Below the pieces are notes generated by a model. It made no database searches. It had not been told where the DNA came from and worked only from the letters and a program-made list of their open reading frames with translations. The translations under genes and the position numbers were made by a program. Of a DNA stretch of 64,000 nucleotides, positions 16,831-25,234 are shown one piece after another (position 1 is the stretch's first letter; every line of letters starts with the position of its first letter). The DNA is taken from the NCBI GenBank assembly GCA_003225495.1, contig QIAJ01000007.1:42853-106852 (forward strand). The letters are read 5' to 3'. The DNA comes from Acidobacteriota bacterium. Lineage in GTDB: Bacteria > Acidobacteriota > Terriglobia > Terriglobales > Acidobacteriaceae.

Positions 16831-17985
16831 ATGGCTAACTGCTGGAAACGACTGCTGATCGCTGCATTACTAGCCTTTTGCGTGAGCGCCAGTGCGCTCG
16901 CTGGAGACTTGCGGATCAACATCCCGAAGCGCAGTCATCTGACTCCGGTGCAGCGGTTGAATCGCGCAGGCGTCGAAGCAGTCCGCAAGAATCAGTACAA
17001 CAAAGCCAAAGAGTTCTTCTACAGAGCCTATCTTTTTGATCCAGGCGATCCTTTCACCTTGAACAATCTCGGATACATCGCCGAGCTGGAAGGGCAACTG
17101 GAACGGGCGCAAACTTTCTATAGTCTGGTGGCGGGACAACCGACCGAGGCACTCATCGATCAGGCGAGCACAAAGAAGTTAAAGGGTGAGTCCCTGCAGG
17201 CCGCGATCAGCGCCGTTCAGGACACATCGATGCAGATCAATCGCGCCAACGTTGCTGCTGTTCGGTTACTCGCGGAGGGTCGCACCTGGGAGGCGGAGAA
17301 GCTCTTGCAAAGTACGCTTGCTCTCGATCCAAAAAACGGGTTCACGCTGAACAATTTGGGCGTCACGAAAGAAGCACAGGGGGAGTACCTCGAGGCATTG
17401 AAATATTACGGGGAAGTAGCTAACTCCCACACAGACGACACCGTGGTTGTCACCATGAGCACAGCTTGGAGAGGGAAGCCGGTCAGCGAAATGGCGGCTG
17501 CCAGTGCGAAGAGACTGCGCAATCGTATGGAAACGCTGCAGAGCCCCGAGTCCCAAATGGCCCTCGCTAATTTGCGAGGCGTCTCCGCGATGAATCGCAA
17601 TGACTGGCAGGCGGCATGGCAGAATTTCTCACGGGCTTACAAACTTGGCCCCAATAATGCCTTTTCGCTGAATAATCAGGGATATATGGCTGAGATGAAC
17701 GGCGATCTTGAAACCGCACAAGAGTTTTATCGTGAGGCTCAGAGAGCGGGGGAAGCAGGGGCCCGTGTCGGTCTCGCAACCCGGCGTGATGCTGAAGGTG
17801 TGAGGCTGTACTCTGTCGCAAATGGCAGCGAGGCAGAAGTTTCTGGAGTGATGGAGTCCGCGAACCGTGCGCGGCGCCGCAACCCACCGCCGATCCAACT
17901 CAAACGCCGTGATGGAACACCTGTGACCGATTCCGAGCCAGCTCCGGCCGCTGAGCCGGTTGCTAACCCCTCATCCTCCCGGTAG
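16831..17985 (+). CDS. Exported TPR-repeat protein
   Basis: The mature protein after the signal (MANCWKRLLIAALLAFCVSASALA) holds at least three TPR pairs: NQYNKAKEFFYRAYLFDPGDPFTLNNLGYIAE, RTWEAEKLLQSTLALDPKNGFTLNNLGVTKE, and NDWQAAWQNFSRAYKLGPNNAFSLNNQGYMAE. The recurrent FTLNNLG turn suggests related units made by duplication. The C-terminal 60 residues are basic, then Pro/Ala-rich and disordered. The ATG at 16831 has GGAAGG at the right distance; an upstream in-frame reading from 16603 overlaps the divergent gene and lacks a signal peptide. It may bind partners in the polysaccharide export machinery of this region. Confidence 0.8.
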   Translation: MANCWKRLLIAALLAFCVSASALAGDLRINIPKRSHLTPVQRLNRAGVEAVRKNQYNKAKEFFYRAYLFDPGDPFTLNNLGYIAELEGQLERAQTFYSLVAGQPTEALIDQASTKKLKGESLQAAISAVQDTSMQINRANVAAVRLLAEGRTWEAEKLLQSTLALDPKNGFTLNNLGVTKEAQGEYLEALKYYGEVANSHTDDTVVVTMSTAWRGKPVSEMAAASAKRLRNRMETLQSPESQMALANLRGVSAMNRNDWQAAWQNFSRAYKLGPNNAFSLNNQGYMAEMNGDLETAQEFYREAQRAGEAGARVGLATRRDAEGVRLYSVANGSEAEVSGVMESANRARRRNPPPIQLKRRDGTPVTDSEPAPAAEPVANPSSSR

Positions 17986-18154
17986 ACCATTCTCATCCCT
18001 GCGATTTGTAACCACGGCGGTCTCCAATTTGCCGTGCCCTCACAATACCCGCGGGTCTCCAGAGCCCACAATCGTGGCGTCACAGCAACTTGCTTGTCGG
18101 TAGGATAAACAACGTAGAAGCCCTGAAGTAATCAGTGGTTTGCCTAATTGCGTC

Positions 18155-18174
18155 AATACAGGATTCGCTGTATT
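18155..18174. promoter_or_regulatory. Perfect dyad AATACAG-N6-CTGTATT upstream of lectin-like gene
   Basis: Seven-base arms around GATTCG. Its core TACAG-N6-CTGTA recurs perfectly at 35809 and 53949. The centre is about 104 bp upstream of the proposed TTG start at 18269. There is no T tract, so an operator or activator site fits better than a terminator. Confidence 0.55.
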
Positions 18175-18268
18175 TTCTCGGGGCAGATCCATTAAATCTT
18201 ACATTGCGTTGTTCCTTTCTGCGTTCATGCGCTTTTCGGAAGGGAATAAGCGCACGGAGGCGACTTTG

Positions 18269-19429
18269 TTGAAAAAAAGTTTTTGCCTTTTCCCCTATGA
18301 TCATTTCGCACGTCTTATCTCTTATCTCCCACAGCTTCTGATCACGATCTCATTAATCGCCAGCAGTACTCTCGCAGTTGCTGCAGTGAACGCAGTCTCC
18401 ATCCAGTCCCCCAATCTTTCGGTTACCAGCACGACCAACCTGGTATCTCCTATCCATTTGCAGGCTACTGCCGAGGACACCATCACCATCACCGGATATG
18501 TCGTGTACGTTGATGGCGCAAATGTCTTCCGCAATTTCAGCCCATCGATTGACGCCTGGATCACCCTGCCCCCAGGTCCACACACACTTTACGTAAAGGC
18601 CTGGGACTCACAGAGCAACAAGGCTACGCAGGCCTATAAGATCAACGTCGTAGGTTTCGCACCGCCCACACCTCCTGTGCACGCCCACCGTCTCCTGAAT
18701 ATCGACAATGGCACCTGGACGGTAGACAATGATCCCGGCGTTGGCGGGACTTGCAATCACGGGAGCATCGCGCCTTTTTCCAGCAACGGTGACCCCAACA
18801 CGAACAACCTGCCGGCGTTTGACGGAAACGGCCAGCATTTCATGGTAACCAGCGGCTGCAAATACGACGACAGTCTCTTCTACCGTAAGTTCAGCAAGGA
18901 TTCCGGAAGGTATGCGGGGCACACAAATTTCCTCTGGGATTTCTGGTTCTACATTCCGACGACTACCCAGAGCAGCAACATACAAGCCATGGAGCACGAC
19001 ATGTTCCAGGCAGTGCAGCTCAGCGATGGCGTGCATGAATTCATGTTCGGCTCCCAATGCAACTACATTACGAACCAGTGGCAACTCTGGCTCCCTGCAG
19101 GGGGAAATTTGACTTGGGTTAACGCCGGATTATCACCGTGTCGATTCTCGACCGGCGCGTGGCACCATGCAACTTATTTTGTGCAGCGTGTGACGAGCAG
19201 CGGCTATCAGGAGATTCCGACCAATTTTAGTCCCGCAACTGACCGCAACGTCAGCTTGCGGTATGGCACGCTGACTATTGATGGTCAATCCATGTATCTC
19301 GGCGGAACGGCATGGTCTACTAAACCAGGCTGGTCTCCAACGCTGGGCGTGCAGCACCAACTGGATAGCTCGGCGACGGGAGTGATTCTTGAAGAATATA
19401 TAGACGGAGAATCGCTGATCTCGTGGTAA
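18269..19429 (+). CDS. Secreted lectin-like protein, paralogue of 10861
   Basis: Signal peptide (LLITISLIASSTLAVAAV), one Ig-like domain (SPIHLQATAEDTITITGYVVYVDGANVF to LYVKAWDSQSNKATQAYKINVV), then a jelly-roll domain with WDFWFYIPT, MFGSQCNYITNQWQLWL, WHHATYFVQRVTSSGYQEI and a final EEYIDGESLISW. Its C-terminal half aligns in order with that of the gene at 10861. I chose the TTG at 18269 because GGAGG lies eight bases before it and the product then starts MKKSFCLF; no ATG with a ribosome site exists between 18140 and the signal peptide. Likely an extracellular glycan-binding protein. Confidence 0.65.
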   Translation: MKKSFCLFPYDHFARLISYLPQLLITISLIASSTLAVAAVNAVSIQSPNLSVTSTTNLVSPIHLQATAEDTITITGYVVYVDGANVFRNFSPSIDAWITLPPGPHTLYVKAWDSQSNKATQAYKINVVGFAPPTPPVHAHRLLNIDNGTWTVDNDPGVGGTCNHGSIAPFSSNGDPNTNNLPAFDGNGQHFMVTSGCKYDDSLFYRKFSKDSGRYAGHTNFLWDFWFYIPTTTQSSNIQAMEHDMFQAVQLSDGVHEFMFGSQCNYITNQWQLWLPAGGNLTWVNAGLSPCRFSTGAWHHATYFVQRVTSSGYQEIPTNFSPATDRNVSLRYGTLTIDGQSMYLGGTAWSTKPGWSPTLGVQHQLDSSATGVILEEYIDGESLISW

Positions 19430-19433
19430 GCAA

Positions 19434-20837
19434 CTAGGTACCACTGCTCGATTCACGAACAGGCGCAATTTCATTCCGGGCGCCGGCACCCTCCGGCGCC
19501 AGTCTTTCCTCCAGTGAAGTGTTATCGCGAATTCCCCAATCGCCCAGCGCGTCCGGTGGCAGGCCATGGAGGGCAGACCGCAACGACCGACGGCGCCAGC
19601 GGTTGAGAAACCTGGAGCGGCTTGAAAAATCGAATGTCCGCTTACGCCTCTCCAGTTCGAACCACCGCAGATAGTGACGAACGACGTGCGGCATCGTCAT
19701 TCGGATTGCCGCGGAATAATTCTGCTCAGCGGCCCAGCGCTGCGCCTCGGCAGAGTCCAGCAGCGCTATCAGTTGTGTGGCTAGATCTACTGGATCGCCA
19801 ACTTTGTAAAAACTGATCGCCATACTTTCGTCGGCCGCCATATCGCGGAAATCGCCAATGTCCGCCGAAACTACTGGTACTCCATATTCACAGGCCTGAT
19901 GCGCCGGACCGCTCGACCCAGTCGCCGAGTCATACGGAAGAACGACCACGCTGGTAGTTTTGAAAAGGTCAGGAACTTCTTCTTCCGCAACATAGCCTCG
20001 GAATTCAATTCGCTTGTTCGCGCCATATTTGTCGCGGATCGATTCCCAGTATCCCGGCTTGGTGTGGTGATTCGCTCCCGCGATCACCAGTTTTGCATTG
20101 GGCACCCGTTGCAAAACTGCAGGAAATGCCTCCATCAAAGTTTCCAGGCGTTTGTAAGTTCCCCAGTGGCCGATGGCGAGAACGCGTTGATCTGGGTTGC
20201 CCCGAAGAGAGAAGTCCGGGGGACTGGGACAAGCTGCAAAAGTACCGTGCGTTCCGAGCAGAACGTTCTGCGCCGCATATTTCGACATTAGAGTGCGCCG
20301 GTACCCCGAGAGCAGGACCGAAACGGAATTGGCTCGTAGCAAAGCGCGAGTCGCCATTTCGCTGCCCAGGCGGAAAATGCGCTCCTGCTTCATGCCTGCT
20401 CCGGCAAAATCAACATGCTCAAGAATGTGGTGCAGTGTGACATGCGTAAAGTAACCCATCGAGCGCGTAAGCGCCGGGATGCACAGTCCCGCAAATGCAG
20501 CGACCGGGTGTTCCTGGGTCGCGAAAGTCGAGTAAACGAGATTGAACCAGACCACATCCGGTTTCAGGCGGCGGACCGAGCGCGCGATGTTCATTGGTGC
20601 CGCCAAGCTGTTCGAGTCCCAGCATCGTTCGACGTGAAAGCCTTTCAGTTCCTGCTGCGCCTCCTGGCTCAGCGGTTTCCCATCTTTATCAGTTGCCCAC
20701 TCGTAGTTGGTGAGTTTGTCACCGAGAATGGTGAGATTGACCAGCGGATTTCGCTGGAGTTCGCGCGCCAAATGAAATCCATATTCGTTCAACTGGCGGC
20801 CGCTGGGTGGGAAAGCTGTGACCAGACAAATCTTCAT
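19434..20837 (-). CDS. GT4-family glycosyltransferase
   Basis: The protein opens KICLVTAFPPSGRQLNEYGFHLA, a GT-B N-terminus, and has VLAIGHWGTYKRLETLMEAFPAV, KLVIAGANHH and a C-terminal donor region VVVLPYDSATGSSGPAHQACEYGVPVVSADIGDF. The EX7E glutamate pair is weakly conserved (second E in ACEYG), so donor binding may differ from classic GT4 enzymes. About 80 residues after the catalytic domain are Arg-rich then acidic and look disordered. It starts 36 bp after the TPR/outer-membrane barrel gene on the same strand and probably shares its transcript, which ties it to synthesis or export of the same polysaccharide. It converges with the lectin-like gene at a 4-bp distance. Confidence 0.8.
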   Translation of the reverse strand: MKICLVTAFPPSGRQLNEYGFHLARELQRNPLVNLTILGDKLTNYEWATDKDGKPLSQEAQQELKGFHVERCWDSNSLAAPMNIARSVRRLKPDVVWFNLVYSTFATQEHPVAAFAGLCIPALTRSMGYFTHVTLHHILEHVDFAGAGMKQERIFRLGSEMATRALLRANSVSVLLSGYRRTLMSKYAAQNVLLGTHGTFAACPSPPDFSLRGNPDQRVLAIGHWGTYKRLETLMEAFPAVLQRVPNAKLVIAGANHHTKPGYWESIRDKYGANKRIEFRGYVAEEEVPDLFKTTSVVVLPYDSATGSSGPAHQACEYGVPVVSADIGDFRDMAADESMAISFYKVGDPVDLATQLIALLDSAEAQRWAAEQNYSAAIRMTMPHVVRHYLRWFELERRKRTFDFSSRSRFLNRWRRRSLRSALHGLPPDALGDWGIRDNTSLEERLAPEGAGARNEIAPVRESSSGT

Positions 20838-20873
20838 GAAGGCCCGACTCTCACTATCTCAACTCTCTCTTTT

Positions 20874-23800
20874 CTAGAACAAGCTGATGCGAACAAACGG
20901 CCGGAACTGCTGATTGTTTCCGCCGCTGAAATTGAAAAAGCTTTCCTGCTGCACCCCCGCCGAGAAACGTATCGGATAGCGCAAGGGAAGCGGCTGACCG
21001 TTTTCTTCAAAGGTGCGGCGGAATGGCATGGCGTATGAGACGCTGAACCCGCTCTCCACCGCGTCATAGAGGTGAAAACCCATATTGCGCGAGTACGCGA
21101 CAGATGCTTCCACGGTCCAGTTTTTCTTGAACGAATACTCGACATTCGCCGCCGGACGAAACGCCTGCGCAATCGCAAACTGCTGGCCCTCAACGCGCCA
21201 CGAGCGCAGATATTCGCCGATCGCGCGCAGCCGCAGGTTCTCAGAAAACTTCTCTTCGATCCCGCCATAAGTGGAGGTGTAGTAGAATTCGCGGATTACC
21301 GGGAAGAATTGCTCATCCCGCGCTCCCCATCCCGTAACAAAAGCTGTCCTGCCCCACGGCCTCCCGACCCGGAATTCCAGCGCGGCGGCAAGGTCTCGAG
21401 AACGAAGATTGCTCTCGGTGAACGGGCCGGCTTCTCGAATTGCGTATCCCCTAACCGAAACCCAGTTGAAGAAGGAACTCGTCGACAAATAAATGAATTG
21501 CCGGAAGAGATTCTGGTTCATGTGCAGCGGGTCTTCCGAGTCTCTGCGCAGGGTCTTCTGCAGGCCGGCACTCAAGCTGAATACGTTGTCGCCCAGCCGG
21601 AACGTCGGGTTCACCGCGAAATTAAACGAATAGTCGGTGGTGTCGCGATTGGTGATCGTGTTATCGCTGGGCAGCGAAATTACGCCACGGGCATTTCGAA
21701 TCTGGAAGAATCCGCCCACATCGGGCATACCCTGCAAGTGCAGACGATATCCTGTGGTCCACTGCGTCTCGATCGACGAGCGTGGTGTCGGCAACAAACC
21801 CTGCGGTGCGCCGATGAGCTGCGCGTCCAACGCATATACTGTCGTGTTTTCGAAGATCGGCGCCACCGAAAAATCCGAATGCATGCTAAGCGTGTGATTA
21901 ATACGGATGCCTTCGTCGCCACCCGCACGGAGCAATTCGCGTTCCGCTGTCGGATCGTCACCGGCTGCCTGCGAAGCCAGGGCAAACGCCGAGAGCGCCT
22001 GCGCATTCTGGTGTTGTTGGCGATAGATGGCGGCCTTGGTCAGAAGAAACTGGTAACTGGCGTCAGAATCGTCCAGATGGCGGCTGATTGCATTGACCTG
22101 GCCTTCTGCGCGCGGCGTATCGCCCAGCGCCAGGTAGGTATTCGCGAGACCAAGCCGAACGCTGGTTTCGCTCGCTCCTCCTGCCAGCGCCCGCTGAAAA
22201 TAAGTTTCGGCGAGTTCATATTCATGCATGGCGAGAAACAGGTCCGCCGCCTCCAGCAATTGCATGCCGGTCGGAGGAGGTGTACGCCCACCTGCCGATT
22301 CCATCAATGACAGAGTGATCTGCCGGCGCGCGTCATCGGTATCGCCTTTCTTCATCATGAGCTGTGCGACTGCCAATCGCACGCTGGTGCGGTCGCTGTC
22401 GGGAGCCGTAAGAGCTCGCTCGAAGCGCTCCATCGCAGCGGTCTGCTCGCCAAGCAGCGTCAAGGCTTCGCCCGTGGAAAGATAAATCGTGCTCGGCCCC
22501 AGCTTCTCCGCCTGAGCGATGTACTCCATGCTCTTTTCGCGGTCGCCCAACTGAGCGTAAGCCCGCGCCAGCTGCGCATAGACAGCACTGTTATTCGGCG
22601 CCAATTTGTCCGACGCCTGAAGCTCGTCAATCGCTTCATGGAACTCATGCAAGTCGTACAACGTATTGGCCAGCGCCAGGTGCAGCGCCGCGTCGTTGGG
22701 AGCGCTCTTCAATGCAATGCGGTATTCCGACGCCGACTGTTTCAGCATCCCTTCGTCGCCATAGGCGGTGCCCCGGATCAAATGCAGCGCCATTGAATCG
22801 CCCAGTTCTTTCTCGGCGAGCTTCGCCTGCTGTAACGCAATCTGTGGACGATGCAAGTCCAGATTGGCATAAGCGAGTCCGAGATGGGCCTCGCCATTCT
22901 TCGGTTCGATGCGAAGAGCTGCCTCAAAGTCCGCAGCCGCTTCCGCGCCTTTGCGGAGATCGTGCAACACAAACCCACGATTCACATACGCGGTCGCTAT
23001 CTTGGGATCGCGCTCGAGTGAACGAGTAAAAGCCGCCTGTGCCTGCTCCAGATCTCGATTGTGTTTGTGCACATATCCAGCCAACAAAGGGAGCGTCGGC
23101 TCCTTGAGCAGAATCTCTTCATATTTCGTAGTCAGCTGCAACAGTTCGTCGTACTTCTCGAGGTGAAGCAAGTCGTATCCGTAATAGACCACGACGTCGC
23201 GATCGCGAGGCAGTTTCTGAATCGCAACCTGCGCGACTTCGGCAGACTCCTGATATTTGCCGGTCCACATCAGATAGCGTTCTTTTTCCCGCATTACTTG
23301 CGGATCCTGCTGCATCTGTGGATTGGCGCGGCTCAACCACTGCGCTGCGAGAGGGAATTGCTTGCCTTCGATTCCGGCATTCATGCCGCCGGCAATAATC
23401 AGGCTATTGGTGGGGGCAAATTCATAAGCCTTCCGATATTCGGCCTCGGCCTTCGCAAAATCTCGGCGCGAAGTGTACATGTCGCCCAGAGCCAGATAGG
23501 GAACATAGAGCCGCGGGTAAGCAGCCTTTAGTCTTTGAAAATATTTCTCCGCTTCGCGATCTTGACCCAGGACACGCGACACCGATCCGAGAGACGTTAG
23601 TGCCTGGCGGTTCACGGGATCGATAACCAGGATTTTTTTGTAGACGCGGACTGCATCGTCCCCGCGCCCCATTTTGGCCAGCACGTCTCCGCTCAGTTGC
23701 AACGCATTTGGATCCTTGGCGTTCAGATCTAACGCGGCGTTGACATCCTTCAAGGCGCCTTCCGAGTCGCCTGCGGCCAGTTTGATCATCGCGCGAAGCC

Positions 23801-25073
23801 GCAGAAAATCCTCTTGCCCATGACCGCGCACATTGAGGGTCGCAATCTGCGATTGCGCGATTCCCAACTGGCTCTTGGCCGCCGCGTCGTCGTGCAGGCG
23901 CTCATAGAGTTCCATCAGGTTCATGTGAAGCTGGATCGGATATAGCATGCCTTCGGGCGGTGACTGTGGCAGATTGCTAAGAGCGGCGTTGTATTCCTGA
24001 ACCGCATCTTGATTTCGCTCTTCCATGCGCGCCACTTCACCCTGAATCGCGTGCAGACGGTAGTTCTGCGCGTCCAATCCGGCGGCGCGTTTGAGAAATC
24101 CTTTAGCTGCTTCCGTGGACCCGGCGCCAAGCTGCGCCTGCGCGGCAGACAACTGCAGGTTCAAGTCCTGCGGCGCAGCCTCCGCCGCCTCGGAATAAAG
24201 CTTCGCCGCCTCTTCCGGCTTGCCGGACAGTTGATACGTGTAAGCTAACTCCGCTTTCACATCAGGTCCTGGACTCCGAATTCCTTTGAGAGCAGTGATA
24301 GCGGCGGAATAGTTTCCCGTTTCCCGATAGAACCCTGCCAGCGATCTGAGCACTTCCGGATTGTTCGGCGAACGCTTCTTGGCAATCTCCAGATAATGCT
24401 TCGCATCATCGAACTTCTTCATTCGTTGATACGTCAAGGCCAGCAGTAGTTCCGAGCGTGCCGCTGGTTGTAGCCGTTCTGCGCGATCCAATGGGGCGAT
24501 AGCCTGATCATATTGCCCCGTTTGCAGAAAGATTTCGCCGAGCAGCAGCAGATCATTGGTCCGCTTCGGATCGGCCGCCAGCACACGATTCAAGATCGCC
24601 TCGGCTTCATCCTTCCGTCCCATCGCGCTGTAAGTCTGTGCCAGTCCTGACATGCCTTCGAGCGACGACGGATTCGTCCGCAACCCGTGGTTGTAAGCAT
24701 CCACCGCAAGTTGCGATTTGCCCGCGAGCCGCGCTGCATAGCCCAGGAGAAACCAGAGCTGAGCGTCGTTCGGTGCCGACTCCGCAGCGCGCTGCGCGAA
24801 GTCAACCGCCGCGGCGTAGTTGTGACTCTTCAGCGCATTTTCCGCAGCGCGCGCCAATCGCGCGTTCTGAATATTGGATCCCCAACCCAATTCCTTCTGA
24901 GACGATTCTGATTGCTGACGCTTTTGGGCAGGCGTCTGCGGCCGCGCCGTTTCCGTCTGCGGTTGCGTCGATCCCGAATTTATTTTGTACGTTTGGTCTT
25001 GCCCAGTTGCAGTTGTCACCGCGAGGGCAGCCAAAACAAACCAATATTTCATGTGGTGAATCCGGGAGCTCAA
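20874..25073 (-). CDS. Giant TPR protein with C-terminal outer-membrane beta-barrel (BcsC-like)
   Basis: The 1,399-residue exported protein begins with a signal peptide (MKYWFVLAALAVTTATG), then carries about 25 consecutive TPR repeats (residues 50-1030) and ends in about 360 residues of beta-barrel (from RINHTLSMHSDFSVAPIFE to QQFRPFVRISLF, terminal Phe). This order is that of BcsC/PgaA/AlgK-AlgE-type exopolysaccharide secretins: the periplasmic TPR superhelix contacts the synthase and the barrel passes the polymer through the outer membrane. It is longer than typical BcsC. Start: TTG at 25073 has GGAGG four bases upstream; the ATG at 25052 lacks a site. A divergent region of 161 bp separates it from the membrane protein at 25235. 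The GT4 gene follows in the same direction. Confidence 0.85.
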   Translation of the reverse strand: MSSRIHHMKYWFVLAALAVTTATGQDQTYKINSGSTQPQTETARPQTPAQKRQQSESSQKELGWGSNIQNARLARAAENALKSHNYAAAVDFAQRAAESAPNDAQLWFLLGYAARLAGKSQLAVDAYNHGLRTNPSSLEGMSGLAQTYSAMGRKDEAEAILNRVLAADPKRTNDLLLLGEIFLQTGQYDQAIAPLDRAERLQPAARSELLLALTYQRMKKFDDAKHYLEIAKKRSPNNPEVLRSLAGFYRETGNYSAAITALKGIRSPGPDVKAELAYTYQLSGKPEEAAKLYSEAAEAAPQDLNLQLSAAQAQLGAGSTEAAKGFLKRAAGLDAQNYRLHAIQGEVARMEERNQDAVQEYNAALSNLPQSPPEGMLYPIQLHMNLMELYERLHDDAAAKSQLGIAQSQIATLNVRGHGQEDFLRLRAMIKLAAGDSEGALKDVNAALDLNAKDPNALQLSGDVLAKMGRGDDAVRVYKKILVIDPVNRQALTSLGSVSRVLGQDREAEKYFQRLKAAYPRLYVPYLALGDMYTSRRDFAKAEAEYRKAYEFAPTNSLIIAGGMNAGIEGKQFPLAAQWLSRANPQMQQDPQVMREKERYLMWTGKYQESAEVAQVAIQKLPRDRDVVVYYGYDLLHLEKYDELLQLTTKYEEILLKEPTLPLLAGYVHKHNRDLEQAQAAFTRSLERDPKIATAYVNRGFVLHDLRKGAEAAADFEAALRIEPKNGEAHLGLAYANLDLHRPQIALQQAKLAEKELGDSMALHLIRGTAYGDEGMLKQSASEYRIALKSAPNDAALHLALANTLYDLHEFHEAIDELQASDKLAPNNSAVYAQLARAYAQLGDREKSMEYIAQAEKLGPSTIYLSTGEALTLLGEQTAAMERFERALTAPDSDRTSVRLAVAQLMMKKGDTDDARRQITLSLMESAGGRTPPPTGMQLLEAADLFLAMHEYELAETYFQRALAGGASETSVRLGLANTYLALGDTPRAEGQVNAISRHLDDSDASYQFLLTKAAIYRQQHQNAQALSAFALASQAAGDDPTAERELLRAGGDEGIRINHTLSMHSDFSVAPIFENTTVYALDAQLIGAPQGLLPTPRSSIETQWTTGYRLHLQGMPDVGGFFQIRNARGVISLPSDNTITNRDTTDYSFNFAVNPTFRLGDNVFSLSAGLQKTLRRDSEDPLHMNQNLFRQFIYLSTSSFFNWVSVRGYAIREAGPFTESNLRSRDLAAALEFRVGRPWGRTAFVTGWGARDEQFFPVIREFYYTSTYGGIEEKFSENLRLRAIGEYLRSWRVEGQQFAIAQAFRPAANVEYSFKKNWTVEASVAYSRNMGFHLYDAVESGFSVSYAMPFRRTFEENGQPLPLRYPIRFSAGVQQESFFNFSGGNNQQFRPFVRISLF

Positions 25074-25234
25074 GGCGCCTCCGCCGAACTGACTGGATTG
25101 CGCTTACTTCGATTCGTAAGTGGGTCTGTGCGTTGGCTGACCTACTTCTGTTCCACACAACTGGTTCGCTCGGTAGGATTCCAAGCAACCGCCTGCCCGC
25201 CGGGATAATCCAAGGTCCCGACCGGAGGATCTCT

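Noticed and set aside
18155..18174. LexA (SOS) box
   Set aside because: The half-sites are in the opposite order (ACAG-N6-CTGT rather than CTGT-N8-ACAG), and the genes are not repair genes.
18175..18268. Sigma-54 promoter between the TACAG dyad and the start
   Set aside because: I looked for GG-N10-GC in the gaps at 18175, 35827 and 12419, on the idea of enhancer sites; spacing did not fit in any of them.
21072..22310. Long plus-strand frame (412 codons) antisense to the TPR/barrel gene
   Set aside because: Its composition is Arg/Cys-rich with no domain, and the opposite strand carries a clear TPR and barrel protein. It is a GC-rich shadow.
24638..25234. Longer N-terminus for the GT-C-like membrane protein
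   Set aside because: This extension runs antisense to the TPR gene and is Arg/Pro-rich; GTG at 25235 has a good ribosome site.
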